Positions 36,415 through 45,793 of a DNA stretch of 64,000 nt are shown in pieces. Each line of letters opens with the position of its first letter. Position 1 is the stretch's first letter. A program made the position numbers and the translations under genes. Source of the DNA: Tardiphaga sp. (GTDB lineage Bacteria; Pseudomonadota; Alphaproteobacteria; Rhizobiales; Xanthobacteraceae). The stretch is from assembly GCA_030147505.1 (NCBI GenBank), contig JASBVG010000027.1:1-64000 (forward strand), written 5' to 3'. The notes beneath the pieces were generated by a model that searched no databases, had not been told where the DNA came from, and saw only the letters and a list, made by a program, of their open reading frames with translations.

Positions 36415-37182
36415 ATGCGCATTCTCTGCACCAATGATGACGGTATTCACGCTCCCGGCCTCAAGATCATCGAGCAGATCGCCAGGGAATTGTCTGACGA
36501 CGTCTGGGTCGTGGCACCCGAACTCGATCAGTCCGGCGTCTCGCATTCGCTGTCTCTGAACGATCCGCTGCGCCTGCGCGAAGTCGGCGAGCGGCACTAC
36601 GCCGTGCGCGGCACGCCGACCGACTGTGTGATCATGGGTGCGCGGCATATCCTCAAGGACAAGCAGCCCGATCTGGTGCTGTCCGGCGTCAACAAGGGCC
36701 GGAATGTCGCCGAGGACGTGGTCTATTCAGGTACCATCGCCGGCGCACTGGAAGGCACCATTCTCGGCTTTCCGTCGGTGGCGCTGAGCCAGGAATTTTC
36801 CATGGAAACGCGCCACAATCCCCAATGGGAGACGGCGCTGAAATTCGGGCCGGACGTGTTGCGCAAGGTGATCAGGGCCGGCGTGCCGAAGAACACCGTC
36901 ATCAACGTCAATTTCCCGGCCTGTACGGCCGAGGCCGTGAAGGGCGTCGTGGTGACGCGGCAGGGCAAGCGCAATCAGGGTTTTCTGCGTATCGACGAGC
37001 GGCGTGATGGCCGCAACAATCCATATTTCTGGATCGGGTTCGAGCGCATCGTCGCCGCTGAGGCGCCGCCGGAAGGCACCGATCTTGCCGCGCTCGCCGC
37101 ACATTATGTTTCGGTCACGCCGCTGCGGCTCGATCGCACGGACGAGGCGTTCAGCGAGACGCTGGCAAAGGCGCTGGGATAG
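36415..37182 (+). CDS. surE: 5'/3'-nucleotidase SurE
   Basis: A 255-aa survival protein that dephosphorylates nucleoside monophosphates. The N-terminal MRILCTNDDGIHAPG has the metal-binding D8 and D9, and the conserved Asn of VLSGVNKGRNVAEDVVYSGTIAGALEG is in place. The start at 36415 is where the fold begins; a GTG at 36340 would add a 25-aa head. It usually runs with pcm and nlpD; here a response-regulator gene on the other strand separates it from pcm. Confidence 0.94.
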   Translation: MRILCTNDDGIHAPGLKIIEQIARELSDDVWVVAPELDQSGVSHSLSLNDPLRLREVGERHYAVRGTPTDCVIMGARHILKDKQPDLVLSGVNKGRNVAEDVVYSGTIAGALEGTILGFPSVALSQEFSMETRHNPQWETALKFGPDVLRKVIRAGVPKNTVINVNFPACTAEAVKGVVVTRQGKRNQGFLRIDERRDGRNNPYFWIGFERIVAAEAPPEGTDLAALAAHYVSVTPLRLDRTDEAFSETLAKALG

Positions 37183-37189
37183 GGTGATC

Positions 37190-37224
37190 GCAGGATGGGT
37201 ATCGCTGTGCTCAACTCATCCTGC
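37190..37224. terminator. bidirectional terminator-like hairpin
   Basis: GCAGGATG / CATCCTGC arms with a 19-nt loop fill the 51-bp gap between the converging surE and response-regulator genes. Confidence 0.5.
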
Positions 37225-37233
37225 ATCGGGGCC

Positions 37234-37611
37234 TTAAACCGCGACGCCCTTCAGCGTCGTGACAAGCATCTGCGCCAGCGTTTCCATCTGGAACGGCTTT
37301 TGCAGTGCGGGGCGATCCCGGAACTGTTCGGGCAAACCCTGTGCGCCATAACCGGTCGCGAAAATGAAGGGTTTGTTGCGCGCGGCGAGCACCTCGGCCA
37401 CCGGTGAAATCACCTTGCCGTTGACGTTGACGTCGAGGATCGCGACATCGAATTCGGCGGAACCGGCGAGGCGGATCGCCTCATTGATCTCACCGGCTTC
37501 GGCGGCAATGCGGTAACCAAGCTCTTCCAGCATGTCTCCGACCATCATGCGGATCATCACTTCGTCCTCGACGAGGAAGACGGAGCCGCCCGGCTGGCTC
37601 GATTCAGTCAT
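37234..37611 (-). CDS. single-domain response regulator (CheY-like)
   Basis: A 125-aa stand-alone receiver domain: VFLVEDEVMIRMMVGDMLEELGY carries the acidic pocket, VAILDVNVNG the phosphoacceptor Asp, FATGYGAQGLPEQF the Thr switch, and ALQKPFQMETL the conserved Lys. There is no output domain. The start at 37611 has AGGGA upstream. A kinase partner is not obvious here. It lies antisense between surE and pcm. Confidence 0.88.
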   Translation of the reverse strand: MTESSQPGGSVFLVEDEVMIRMMVGDMLEELGYRIAAEAGEINEAIRLAGSAEFDVAILDVNVNGKVISPVAEVLAARNKPFIFATGYGAQGLPEQFRDRPALQKPFQMETLAQMLVTTLKGVAV

Positions 37612-37903
37612 GGCCGCTTTCCCTGCATGATCCTGATAGAACGTCGCAAATTCCGCCCTTGAACGCAATCGCGCGACCGGTCAATTCGAAGGACTCAAAT
37701 AGCGCGGCCGCGCCGCACGACGTGTACGGTTGCCGACACTCATGATGCGAATTCGATGGTCCCCGGAGGCTGTAACAAGCAATTGCGTGCCGGGTTCCGG
37801 ATGCGGAACAAAAATCTTCTCAACCGCGGGCCTTGTTCCCGGCGACGTTGCGTCAACCTATTTGGAATAGTCGGAGCCATCGCAAGTTGAGGGCGGAGAT
37901 TCC

Positions 37904-38554
37904 ATGATCGATACAGGCCATCCGCCAGAACAGATGCAGTTCCAGTTGAGCCTGCGCCGCCGCGGCATCAGCGACGGCCGAGTGCTGCGCGCCATGGAGG
38001 AGGTGCCTCGCGATCTCTTCGTCGATCCAGCCGATCGCGATTATGCCTGGCGAGACTCCGCATTACCGATTTCCTGCGGCCAGACCATCAGCCAGCCTTT
38101 TGTGGTGGCCTATATGACTGAACAGTTGCAGCTTGAGCCCGGCCATCGCGTGCTCGAACTCGGCACCGGTTCGGGCTATCAGGCGGCCGTTCTCGCCAAG
38201 CTCGTCCGCGACGTGTTGAGCGTCGAGCGGTATCGGACGCTGGCGGAAACTGCGCGCGCGCGGCTGGAGAGTCTCGGATTGTACAATGTCGAGGTGATGC
38301 TCGGCGACGGCCTCGATCTCGCGTCCAATTTCGGGGCCTTCGACCGGATTATCGTCACCGCCGCGGTCGAGGCCTTGCCACAATCGTTAATCGACCGGCT
38401 CGCCGATGGCGGCATTCTGATCGCGCCGGTCGGCCCTCATCATGGCGTGCAGACGCTGGTGCGCATGCGCAGGACTGGCGAGACCATTGAGCGTCGAGAT
38501 CTCGTAGATGTGCGATTTGTGCCTGCGCTTTCGGGCATAGCACGCGAACTTTGA
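37904..38554 (+). CDS. pcm: protein-L-isoaspartate O-methyltransferase
   Basis: A 216-aa SAM-dependent enzyme that starts repair of isoaspartyl residues. The motifs are SAM motif [20 protein letters not shown] (about residues 82-100), the substrate-loop segment [19 protein letters not shown] (about 52-70) and [25 protein letters not shown] 37904 follows GGGCGGAGAT. It precedes nlpD by 106 bp, matching the common surE-pcm-nlpD order. Confidence 0.94.
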   Translation: MIDTGHPPEQMQFQLSLRRRGISDGRVLRAMEEVPRDLFVDPADRDYAWRDSALPISCGQTISQPFVVAYMTEQLQLEPGHRVLELGTGSGYQAAVLAKLVRDVLSVERYRTLAETARARLESLGLYNVEVMLGDGLDLASNFGAFDRIIVTAAVEALPQSLIDRLADGGILIAPVGPHHGVQTLVRMRRTGETIERRDLVDVRFVPALSGIAREL

Positions 38555-38660
38555 GTGTGCCGGCCACCAATTTGCCGCCTTCATTGCAGGGATAAAGGCT
38601 TTGGTAACTGAGACGTTGTTTACTCAATTCAGTCGTTTGTTGCGTATGAGTGAGTAACCA

Positions 38661-40076
38661 ATGTCCCGCGTTGTCGAGTTGCTTTGCTCGCGTCGTTCGC
38701 CGCAGGTTGCGGTGCTGGCGTTGATGTCGATCGGATTTGCCGGCTGCAGTGCCGACATGTCGACCAGGCTTTCGCAAACCTTCGACGGCAATCAGATCAG
38801 TCAGAGCAGCAATCGTCAGTTCGGCTGGCAGGGCGGCGAGGCTACGGGCTCAGTGCCGCAGCGTCCGGTTGCCCAGGCACCGCGCGAATTGCCGCAGTAT
38901 CAGCGCCCGGCCTACAATCCGCAGCCGCAATATTCGTCGCAGCCGCTGCCGCCGCCGATCTCGGCGCCACAATCCTATCCGTCCGCGCCGCGTCCGGTCG
39001 CATCCGCTGCGCCGATGAGCGGTGGCGGCAATGGCATGTACACGCCGCCGCCGGCGCGTGCGCCGATCGAGCATACCGGCAGCACGGCGCCGCGTTCGGT
39101 CGCCGCAGCACCCGCGCCGGCTGCGCCGAATGGCACCACGATCATCGTCGGCACCAGCGATACACTGGAAGGTCTGTCGAAGCGCTACAACGTGTCGCAA
39201 GCTGCGATCCTGCAGGCCAACGGCTATCGCGGCCCGCGGGCGTTGTCGCCCGGCCAGTCGCTGATCATTCCGCGTCAGGGCACCGCTGCCGCTCCGGCTG
39301 TCACCGCCACGCCGGCGAGGTCGGCCGCTGCCGCAACCACGCACTATGTCAATCGCGGCGACACGTTGATGAGCATTTCGCGCCGGAACAACATCCCGGT
39401 GGCTGAACTCGCGCGCGCCAATGGTATGTCGCCGAACGCCCAGCTCAAGCTCGGCAGTAAGATCAATGTTCCCGCTCCGCGCGCTGCGACAGCTGCTGTC
39501 CCGACTGCATCGGCTCCGGCGCCGCTCGGCGCACCTTCAACGATCGCAGCTGCTCCGGTCGCACCCGTCGCGACCGCGCCCGCCCGCGTCGCCGCCGTCG
39601 AGCCGCAGCAGAAGGCGCGTCTCGCGAGCGCCACCACAACGCCCGAAGAAGCTGTTCCGGAAGCGCCTGCGAAGGCCGCTGAAGCTACCGGCGCGCTGCC
39701 GACTTTCCGCTGGCCCGTGCGTGGCCGCGTGGCGACCGGCTACGGCGCCAAGACCAACGGCAAATCGAATGACGGCATCAACATCGCCGTGCCCGAAGGC
39801 ACGCCGGTCAAGGCTGCGGAGGACGGCGTCGTCGCTTATGCAGGCAACGAACTCAAGGGCTACGGCAATCTCGTGCTGGTGCGTCACTCCAATGGCTATG
39901 TCACCGCTTATGCCCATGCCAGCGAGCTGATGGTGAAGCGCGGCGAGACCATCAAGCGCGGTCAGGTCATCATGAAGTCCGGTCAATCCGGTGAGGTGTC
40001 GTCACCGCAGCTGCACTTCGAAATCCGCAAGGGCTCGTCGCCGGTGGATCCGCTGCAATTCCTCAACGGAGCATAA
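38661..40076 (+). CDS. nlpD: NlpD-like lipoprotein: LysM and degenerate M23 domain
   Basis: A 471-aa outer-membrane lipoprotein-type activator of cell-wall amidases. There is a lipobox at GFAGC (Cys29), a Pro/Gln/Ala-rich linker, and two LysM domains (TTIIVGTSDTLEGLSKRYNVS... and THYVNRGDTLMSISRRNNIP...). A C-terminal M23/LytM domain (about 350-470) has the metal site mostly lost: SNDGINIA in place of HxxxD and QLHFEI in place of HxHFEI. That fits the non-catalytic NlpD/EnvC type, which activates amidases rather than cutting glycan itself. The context after pcm supports the name. Confidence 0.92.
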   Translation: MSRVVELLCSRRSPQVAVLALMSIGFAGCSADMSTRLSQTFDGNQISQSSNRQFGWQGGEATGSVPQRPVAQAPRELPQYQRPAYNPQPQYSSQPLPPPISAPQSYPSAPRPVASAAPMSGGGNGMYTPPPARAPIEHTGSTAPRSVAAAPAPAAPNGTTIIVGTSDTLEGLSKRYNVSQAAILQANGYRGPRALSPGQSLIIPRQGTAAAPAVTATPARSAAAATTHYVNRGDTLMSISRRNNIPVAELARANGMSPNAQLKLGSKINVPAPRAATAAVPTASAPAPLGAPSTIAAAPVAPVATAPARVAAVEPQQKARLASATTTPEEAVPEAPAKAAEATGALPTFRWPVRGRVATGYGAKTNGKSNDGINIAVPEGTPVKAAEDGVVAYAGNELKGYGNLVLVRHSNGYVTAYAHASELMVKRGETIKRGQVIMKSGQSGEVSSPQLHFEIRKGSSPVDPLQFLNGA

Positions 40077-40112
40077 CTGCTACATATCACCACATAGCTG
40101 TTGATGATGTCG

Positions 40113-40134
40113 TGGCCGGGACTTGTGCCGGCCA
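40113..40134 (+). terminator. hairpin after nlpD
   Basis: TGGCCGG / CCGGCCA with an 8-nt loop, within GTCGTGGCCGGGACTTGTGCCGGCCAT, a form common among rhizobial dispersed palindromes. It lies 37 bp past the nlpD stop; no T-run. Confidence 0.5.
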
Positions 40135-40290
40135 TTGGCGTTTCAAGGCGCGATGCGCGATCGCCGGATCGCTACGCGCGCGCGAAACGTCAGCCACACG
40201 ACAGACCCCGCTGATTTCATCTCGCCGTGATCGACAAGGCGGCCGCTGCTTGATACGCGCGGATATGGGCTGAGGAAGGTGAGTCGGGGC

Positions 40291-43200
40291 ATGCGCGGAT
40301 CAGCAGCAAGATGGCAGGATCGCGTCCTGCCGATGGGTTGTGCAATTGTCGGCGCCTGTCTGTGTCCAACGCCGATCCTCGCGGGTGACATTCCATATGC
40401 GCCGAGCTCGCCGCTCGCCCTGCCGGCATGGGCGAGCAGCAACCCGCAGACATGGCATCTCGACATGATCGGCGCGTCGGTTGCCTATGGTCGTGGTTTC
40501 ACGGGAGCCGGGGTCGTCGTCACCGTCGCGGATTCAGGCGTGGACATCAACCATCCGGCGCTTGCGGGAAAAGTCCTGCTTCAGGACAGCCGTAACTACA
40601 TGCTCGCGGCGCCGGGACAGGCCTATGATCCCACGCAGCAGACGCCCAGCGAGAAGAAAGACATGCACGGGTCGCATGTGTCGGGCATCATCGCCGCGCG
40701 GCAAGTCCCCGGCATCGATATGCACGGCGTGGCCTATGACGCCGAACTCATCACGATACGTGTCCTCGCGGATCACGGCACGTCTGCAGTGCCGGCGCCC
40801 GGACTCTATCCGACTTACGAGGCGATGAACTATTTCGCGGGGCTGCCCAATTCTGTTTCCATGATCTACAATGCCAGCTACGGTCCGAGCATTCCGAGGG
40901 ACGCGCCGCCACAGTACGTCTGGAATGTTCAGAGTGAGAAATATGATGATCACACCTATGCAGCGGCGCGCGCGTTGCAGGCAGGCAAGATCATCGTGGC
41001 GGCGAATGGCAACGATCGCGAGAGTAACCCAGCCGGCAAGAATCCATCCGGCCTAGCATTGCTGCCGTTCCTGCATCCGTCGCACGCCAATCTGGGCGTC
41101 TATAACGACGGCGGCGAAGGGATCGACTTCACCGGCCTTCAGAACCAGCCGGGACAGATTGTTGCAGTCATGTCCGTTGGTGCGGACAAGCAACCCGCTA
41201 CATATTCCAATTTCTGCGGCGTGACCGCGAGTTGGTGCGTTGCTGCGCCTGGCGGTGATATCAGCAAGACCTTCGGTATCGTTTCCACCGTTCCTTACGG
41301 CGAATATGAAACGTTGCACGGGACGTCGATGGCGGCGCCGGTCGTCTCCGGTGCGCTCGCCGTGTTGCTGCAGGCCAATCCGGCTTATAACGCACAAGAT
41401 CTCGCGCATCTTCTCTTCTCGACAACGGAAGATCTCGGTGATCCCGGCCTCGACAAGATTTATGGTCATGGTCTGATCAAGCTCGATCGGGCGACGGAAG
41501 GTCCGACGACGCTCTCGGCTGACGTCAGTGTTCCCGTCGCTGTCGGGGTCACCGAATATTGGAGCCGGCCGCTGGTCACGTCGGGTGGCTTTACCAAGGA
41601 CGGCGACGGCATTCTGACGATCTCGGGCCGCACCGATGCGATGGGGCGTGTCTCGGCTGCGGGCGGAACGCTCGCCGTGGACGGCACGCTCGGCGTCGGA
41701 AACCACGGCCTGACCATAGGGCAAGCCGCGACCCTGGCCGGCTTCGGCACGGTCAATGGCGACACGGCGGTCGACGGCACGTTGTCACCCGGCAAGATGG
41801 CCAATTTCGCCGATTTGCAGGCCAACAACTTTCTCACGCCGAGCACCGTGCGTTTCGGTAATTCGGCGGGGACGCTAACCTTCAATGGCAATGTCACTCT
41901 GGCGCCGACAGCGACCACGCAGATCGATATCGATGGCATGCAGGTCATCCCGGGTGGTCCGGGCACCTACGACAAGGTGATCGTGAGCGGTGCCGGGCAT
42001 ACGTTCTGGGCCAGTGGCACGCTGGTGCCCGTGCTCCGCGGCACCGTCGGCACGCCGAGCAATTACGTGCCGTCGCTCGGCAATAACTTCGATATCGTGC
42101 AGGCCGTCAATGGCGCGCGCACCTCGGGCACTTTCAACGCGCTCACGCAACCGGCGGACAGCTTGTTATCGCAGCTGCGTCTCGACCTGATCTACAACAA
42201 TGCCTTCATTGCCCTGGCAGTGACGCCGCAGAGTTTTGCCGAATTCGCATCTCATGCGCAGCTCGGTCCCGCCTCGCGGGTCGTTGCCGACATGCTCGAC
42301 CGCCGCCGGGTCGCCCCCGGCGAGATGCCGTCAGCGAGTGACAAGGCGCTGTATGACGCGATCTACCGGCTGCCGGATGATAACAACTACGCCGGTGGTC
42401 TTTACCAACTCACCGGCCCCGGTCAGTCCGCGGTCATGAGCGCGATGACGCAGACCTTTCAGGGCTTCATGGGGCCGATCGCGGATCGTCAGAACGCGCA
42501 TGTGCTGAACGGTTCGGCCGGCATGGTCGGTACCGCGCAGGCCTTTGCCATGGCCTATGACGGCCGCATCATGAACGCGGCGACAACGCAGGCCTTTGCG
42601 AGCATCGACCATCCGAAGGCAGAGCAGGGCTGGAGCGTTTGGGGGCAGGGCTTTGGTCGTCTTGCCACGGTGAATGCGACTGGCGAGCTCGCCGGCTCCC
42701 GCACCACCGGCACCGGTTTTGTCATGGGCGCAGACCGCATTGTATCGGCTAGCCTGCTTGCAGGCGGCGCCTTCGGTTTCGCGCGTACCTCCACCTCTAG
42801 CGAGGGGATGACCGGCACGTCGGACACCTATGCCGGCGCCGCCTATGCGACATGGACACCGGGCGCAGCCAAGCTCGACATGCGTGTCGCCGCGGGCCCG
42901 AGCCAGATCTCGACCGCGCGTCAGACTATTCTGATGCCCGGCGCGATCGGAGGTGCGGTGAATGGGTTTGGCACGGCGATCAATCTGGAAGCAGGCTATC
43001 TGATCCCGATGTGGCAGCAGGCAGTACTGCAGCCCTTCGCGGGTCTTGGCTGGCAAGGTTTTCGCCGTAACGCCTATGTCGAGAACCAGCAGCCCTTCGG
43101 GCTCGCCTACGGGGCGCAGTTCTACGACAAGCTCACCGCAACGCTGGGCCTGTCCCTGAGCGCACAGCTGCTTACGCTTGACGGCACGACCTTGATGCCC

Positions 43201-43440
43201 GAGCTGCGCATCGGCTGGGGCCACGATCTGCGTGACACCACGCTGGTCACCCAGGCCGCGCTGCTCGACGCGCCCTTCATGGTCGAGGGCGCGCGGCCGG
43301 GCCGCGATGCCGGGCTGGTCGGAGTGAAGTTGTCGGGTTGGCGCAGCGAGAATTTCCGTCTTTACGGCTCGTACAACGGCGAATTCCGCAGCAACGCGAT
43401 CAGCCACCAGGTTGCCGCGGGGGCTCGTTTCAGCTGGTAG
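40291..43440 (+). CDS. subtilisin-family autotransporter serine protease
   Basis: About 1049 aa. An N-terminal signal (MGCAIVGACLCPTPILAG) is followed by an S8 peptidase domain with the full triad: D81 in TVADSGVDINHPA, H126 in DMHGSHVSGIIAA and S346 in GTSMAAPVVSGAL. A beta-helix linker with autotransporter-type strands follows (DGDGILTISGRTDAMGRVSAAGGTLAVDGTL), and a C-terminal beta-barrel of about 280 aa ends in FSW. The protease would be moved to the cell surface by its own barrel. The start is ATG 40291, or GTG 40279; GAGGAAGG lies just before. It opens the block that separates nlpD from the yajC-sec genes. Confidence 0.92.
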   Translation: MRGSAARWQDRVLPMGCAIVGACLCPTPILAGDIPYAPSSPLALPAWASSNPQTWHLDMIGASVAYGRGFTGAGVVVTVADSGVDINHPALAGKVLLQDSRNYMLAAPGQAYDPTQQTPSEKKDMHGSHVSGIIAARQVPGIDMHGVAYDAELITIRVLADHGTSAVPAPGLYPTYEAMNYFAGLPNSVSMIYNASYGPSIPRDAPPQYVWNVQSEKYDDHTYAAARALQAGKIIVAANGNDRESNPAGKNPSGLALLPFLHPSHANLGVYNDGGEGIDFTGLQNQPGQIVAVMSVGADKQPATYSNFCGVTASWCVAAPGGDISKTFGIVSTVPYGEYETLHGTSMAAPVVSGALAVLLQANPAYNAQDLAHLLFSTTEDLGDPGLDKIYGHGLIKLDRATEGPTTLSADVSVPVAVGVTEYWSRPLVTSGGFTKDGDGILTISGRTDAMGRVSAAGGTLAVDGTLGVGNHGLTIGQAATLAGFGTVNGDTAVDGTLSPGKMANFADLQANNFLTPSTVRFGNSAGTLTFNGNVTLAPTATTQIDIDGMQVIPGGPGTYDKVIVSGAGHTFWASGTLVPVLRGTVGTPSNYVPSLGNNFDIVQAVNGARTSGTFNALTQPADSLLSQLRLDLIYNNAFIALAVTPQSFAEFASHAQLGPASRVVADMLDRRRVAPGEMPSASDKALYDAIYRLPDDNNYAGGLYQLTGPGQSAVMSAMTQTFQGFMGPIADRQNAHVLNGSAGMVGTAQAFAMAYDGRIMNAATTQAFASIDHPKAEQGWSVWGQGFGRLATVNATGELAGSRTTGTGFVMGADRIVSASLLAGGAFGFARTSTSSEGMTGTSDTYAGAAYATWTPGAAKLDMRVAAGPSQISTARQTILMPGAIGGAVNGFGTAINLEAGYLIPMWQQAVLQPFAGLGWQGFRRNAYVENQQPFGLAYGAQFYDKLTATLGLSLSAQLLTLDGTTLMPELRIGWGHDLRDTTLVTQAALLDAPFMVEGARPGRDAGLVGVKLSGWRSENFRLYGSYNGEFRSNAISHQVAAGARFSW

Positions 43441-43487
43441 GCTCAGCGCGACGAGAGCGCGATGTCGATGATTTGTTCAGGTGAGAA

Positions 43488-45092
43488 TCAGATCGACATC
43501 GCGTCCGATGCGAAATCGATTTCGAATGTGATCCCAGACCCGGATGCCGCAAGCTTGATCGACGCTCCATGGGCGCGCAGCATCGACTGCACGATCGCAA
43601 GCCCCATGCCGGTGCCGCCTTGCTCGCGGCGCGTGGTGAAGAAGGCATCGAAGATGCGGCTGCGGTTCTGTTCCGAAATACCGTCACCGTCATTGCTGAT
43701 AAGAAGTTGCAGATCACCAGATGCAGGAACTGCAGTGACGACAAAGCGTGTTGCCCCATGGCGCATGGCATTGTCGGCGAGATGGGCGAGCACGATCAGG
43801 ATGTTCTCAGCGGACATCGCGATCGGCGCATCTATGTCGCCGTCGGCCCGGCAATCCAGCTGAGGAAAGCGTTGTTGCAGATCGCTGATCACTGCGGCGA
43901 GCGAGCTGGACGCGATCTCTGGCGCCGTCTCCGCGCGCGCGAGATCGCGTAGACGATGCATGATGACGGCGAGCCGGTCGGTATCGGCGATGATATTGGC
44001 CAGAAATCGCCGCTGCTCGGCGATGGTGAGCGATGCAGGTGCGGACTGGATCGAATCCTGCAGGAGTTCGGCGGCGCCCTTGATGGAGGTGAGGGGCGAT
44101 TTCAGTTCATGCGTGAGATGCGCGGTGAAGGTCGACATATGGTCGGTTCGCACAGCGAGTTGCTCGGCGAGACCAAGAAAGTTGCGCGAAAGCAGGGCAA
44201 AATCGCGCGTGCCGTAATGCGCCAACGGCCGAAACGCGTCGGGATCGCCGCGGCGGATATTGGAAATCCGGCCGATCATATCGTGCATCGGGCGCGCAAT
44301 GGTGCGGGCAAAGACGAGCCCGATCAGCAGTGTCACGCAAAGCACCGCGAGCCCGGCGAGAACGAATTTGCCGCGTTCGTTGTAGAGGTGTTCCATCATG
44401 TTGCTCGGTGTTCGCGATAGATAGACCGCGCCGGCAACCTGCTTCTGGACGATGACGGGGATCGCGACGAAGACGCGCAAGCCTGTACCGCGATTGATGG
44501 AATAGATGGGCGGTGGCGGTTTGTCGGGAATGCGGATGCGCAAGGCGCCGCCGTAACGACCGCGCAGCGCCGTTGCGACTTCTGGCAGATGAGCCAGCGA
44601 CATGCCGATTTCGTCACGCCCGGCGATCACCGTTCCATTGAAATCAAGGACGCGGAGGCCAGCCAAGGTGATGCGCTGGGTGCTGCGGAGCAGTGGCTGC
44701 AACTGCGATCCGATATCCTGATAGGTCGGATCGGCAGATTTCCCGGATTGGTGCGCATCCGGCCTCATGATCTGCAAATCCTCGCCAGCGAGATCGAGCT
44801 TCGGCTTGATCGGCACGAAATCGTCGTCGGCTGGCGGGAGATCCTTCTCGGGGACCGCGGCGCCGAGCTTGATCCCGCCCGGGATTTTCTGTTCGACCTT
44901 CTCGGCGAAGATCGCGGACAGGACCGCTCCTTGGGCGATCAGCTCGGCTTCTGTCTGGCGGATCAGCTGGTTATCGTACAGGCGAAAAATAAAGAGACCC
45001 GCGAGCGGCAGCGTCATCACCAGCACCAGAGAGGCGAAGATGACGAAGCTGAGGGATGGGCGCCATTTCTGTCGAGCGCGTCGTGGCGTCAT
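43488..45092 (-). CDS. CreC-like sensor histidine kinase
   Basis: A 534-aa membrane kinase with two spans (about residues 14-38 and 243-265) flanking an about 200-aa periplasmic sensor, then HAMP, a HisKA box with phospho-His H328 in AHLTHELKSPLTSIKGAAELL, and an HATPase (LADNAMRHGATR, NDGDGISEQNRSRIFDAFFTTRREQGGTGMGLAIVQSM). The HELKSPL-IKGAAELL form resembles CreC of the CreBC system. Its start overlaps the response-regulator stop by 4 bp. The signal is unknown. Confidence 0.88.
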   Translation of the reverse strand: MTPRRARQKWRPSLSFVIFASLVLVMTLPLAGLFIFRLYDNQLIRQTEAELIAQGAVLSAIFAEKVEQKIPGGIKLGAAVPEKDLPPADDDFVPIKPKLDLAGEDLQIMRPDAHQSGKSADPTYQDIGSQLQPLLRSTQRITLAGLRVLDFNGTVIAGRDEIGMSLAHLPEVATALRGRYGGALRIRIPDKPPPPIYSINRGTGLRVFVAIPVIVQKQVAGAVYLSRTPSNMMEHLYNERGKFVLAGLAVLCVTLLIGLVFARTIARPMHDMIGRISNIRRGDPDAFRPLAHYGTRDFALLSRNFLGLAEQLAVRTDHMSTFTAHLTHELKSPLTSIKGAAELLQDSIQSAPASLTIAEQRRFLANIIADTDRLAVIMHRLRDLARAETAPEIASSSLAAVISDLQQRFPQLDCRADGDIDAPIAMSAENILIVLAHLADNAMRHGATRFVVTAVPASGDLQLLISNDGDGISEQNRSRIFDAFFTTRREQGGTGMGLAIVQSMLRAHGASIKLAASGSGITFEIDFASDAMSI

Positions 45093-45793
45093 TCCTGGAG
45101 CTCGCAGCGACCCAGCCTGAAGCCGACGCCGTGGACGGTTTCCACCGCATTGTCGCAGCCTTTTGCGGCGAACTTGGAACGGATGTTCCGGATATGGCTG
45201 TCGATGGTGCGATCGGAAACCTGCATATGGGCACGATAGGCCGCGGCCATGATCTGGTCGCGCGTAAATACCAATGTTGGCCGTGCCACCATGGTCTTGA
45301 GGATATCGAATTCGATCGCCGTCAATGTCAGTTTCGTATCGCGAAGGCGTGCGATATGTGCTGGCGGATCGATGGTGAGATCGCCATGCGACAAGGGGCG
45401 TCCGCTGTCGCTATCGCCGGTTGCCTGGACGAGAGAGCGGCGCAGCCGAACATTCACCCGCGCGACGAGTTCGCGCGGGCTGAACGGCTTTGTCACATAA
45501 TCGTCGCCACCGATTTCGAGGCCGAGGATGCGATCTATCTCATCGTCGCGGGCGGAGAGGAACAGGATCGGGGCATCGGAGTTCTTGCGGATACGGCGGC
45601 AGACTTCGAGGCCATCGATCTCCGGCATGCCGATATCCAGAATGATCAGCGATGGCCGTTCGGCAGCGAAGCGCATCAGCGCTTCTGCACCATCCTTGGC
45701 TGTAACAGGGGTGAATCCGGCCTTTCGCAGCGCCACGCAAATGACGTCGCGAATATGCGGATCGTCATCGACCACCAAAATGCTATGCGTCAT
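45089..45793 (-). CDS. OmpR/PhoB-family response regulator (CreB-like)
   Basis: A 234-aa regulator: receiver domain with the acidic pair DD at 9-11, phosphoacceptor D53 (ILDIGMPEIDG), and the Lys of YVTKPFSPRELVARV; then a winged-helix output domain (LTLTAIEFDILKTMVARPTLVFTRDQIM, DRTIDSHIRNIRSKF, VHGVGFRLG). It overlaps the kinase by 4 bp on one side and the DUF4173-type gene by 4 bp on the other, so the three form one coupled operon. Likely targets are nearby wall or membrane genes; this is inference. Confidence 0.9.
   Translation of the reverse strand: MTHSILVVDDDPHIRDVICVALRKAGFTPVTAKDGAEALMRFAAERPSLIILDIGMPEIDGLEVCRRIRKNSDAPILFLSARDDEIDRILGLEIGGDDYVTKPFSPRELVARVNVRLRRSLVQATGDSDSGRPLSHGDLTIDPPAHIARLRDTKLTLTAIEFDILKTMVARPTLVFTRDQIMAAAYRAHMQVSDRTIDSHIRNIRSKFAAKGCDNAVETVHGVGFRLGRCELQE

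Noticed and set aside
42331..43407. 358-aa frame antisense to the subtilisin autotransporter barrel
   Set aside because: Shadow frame; the barrel is well supported on the plus strand.
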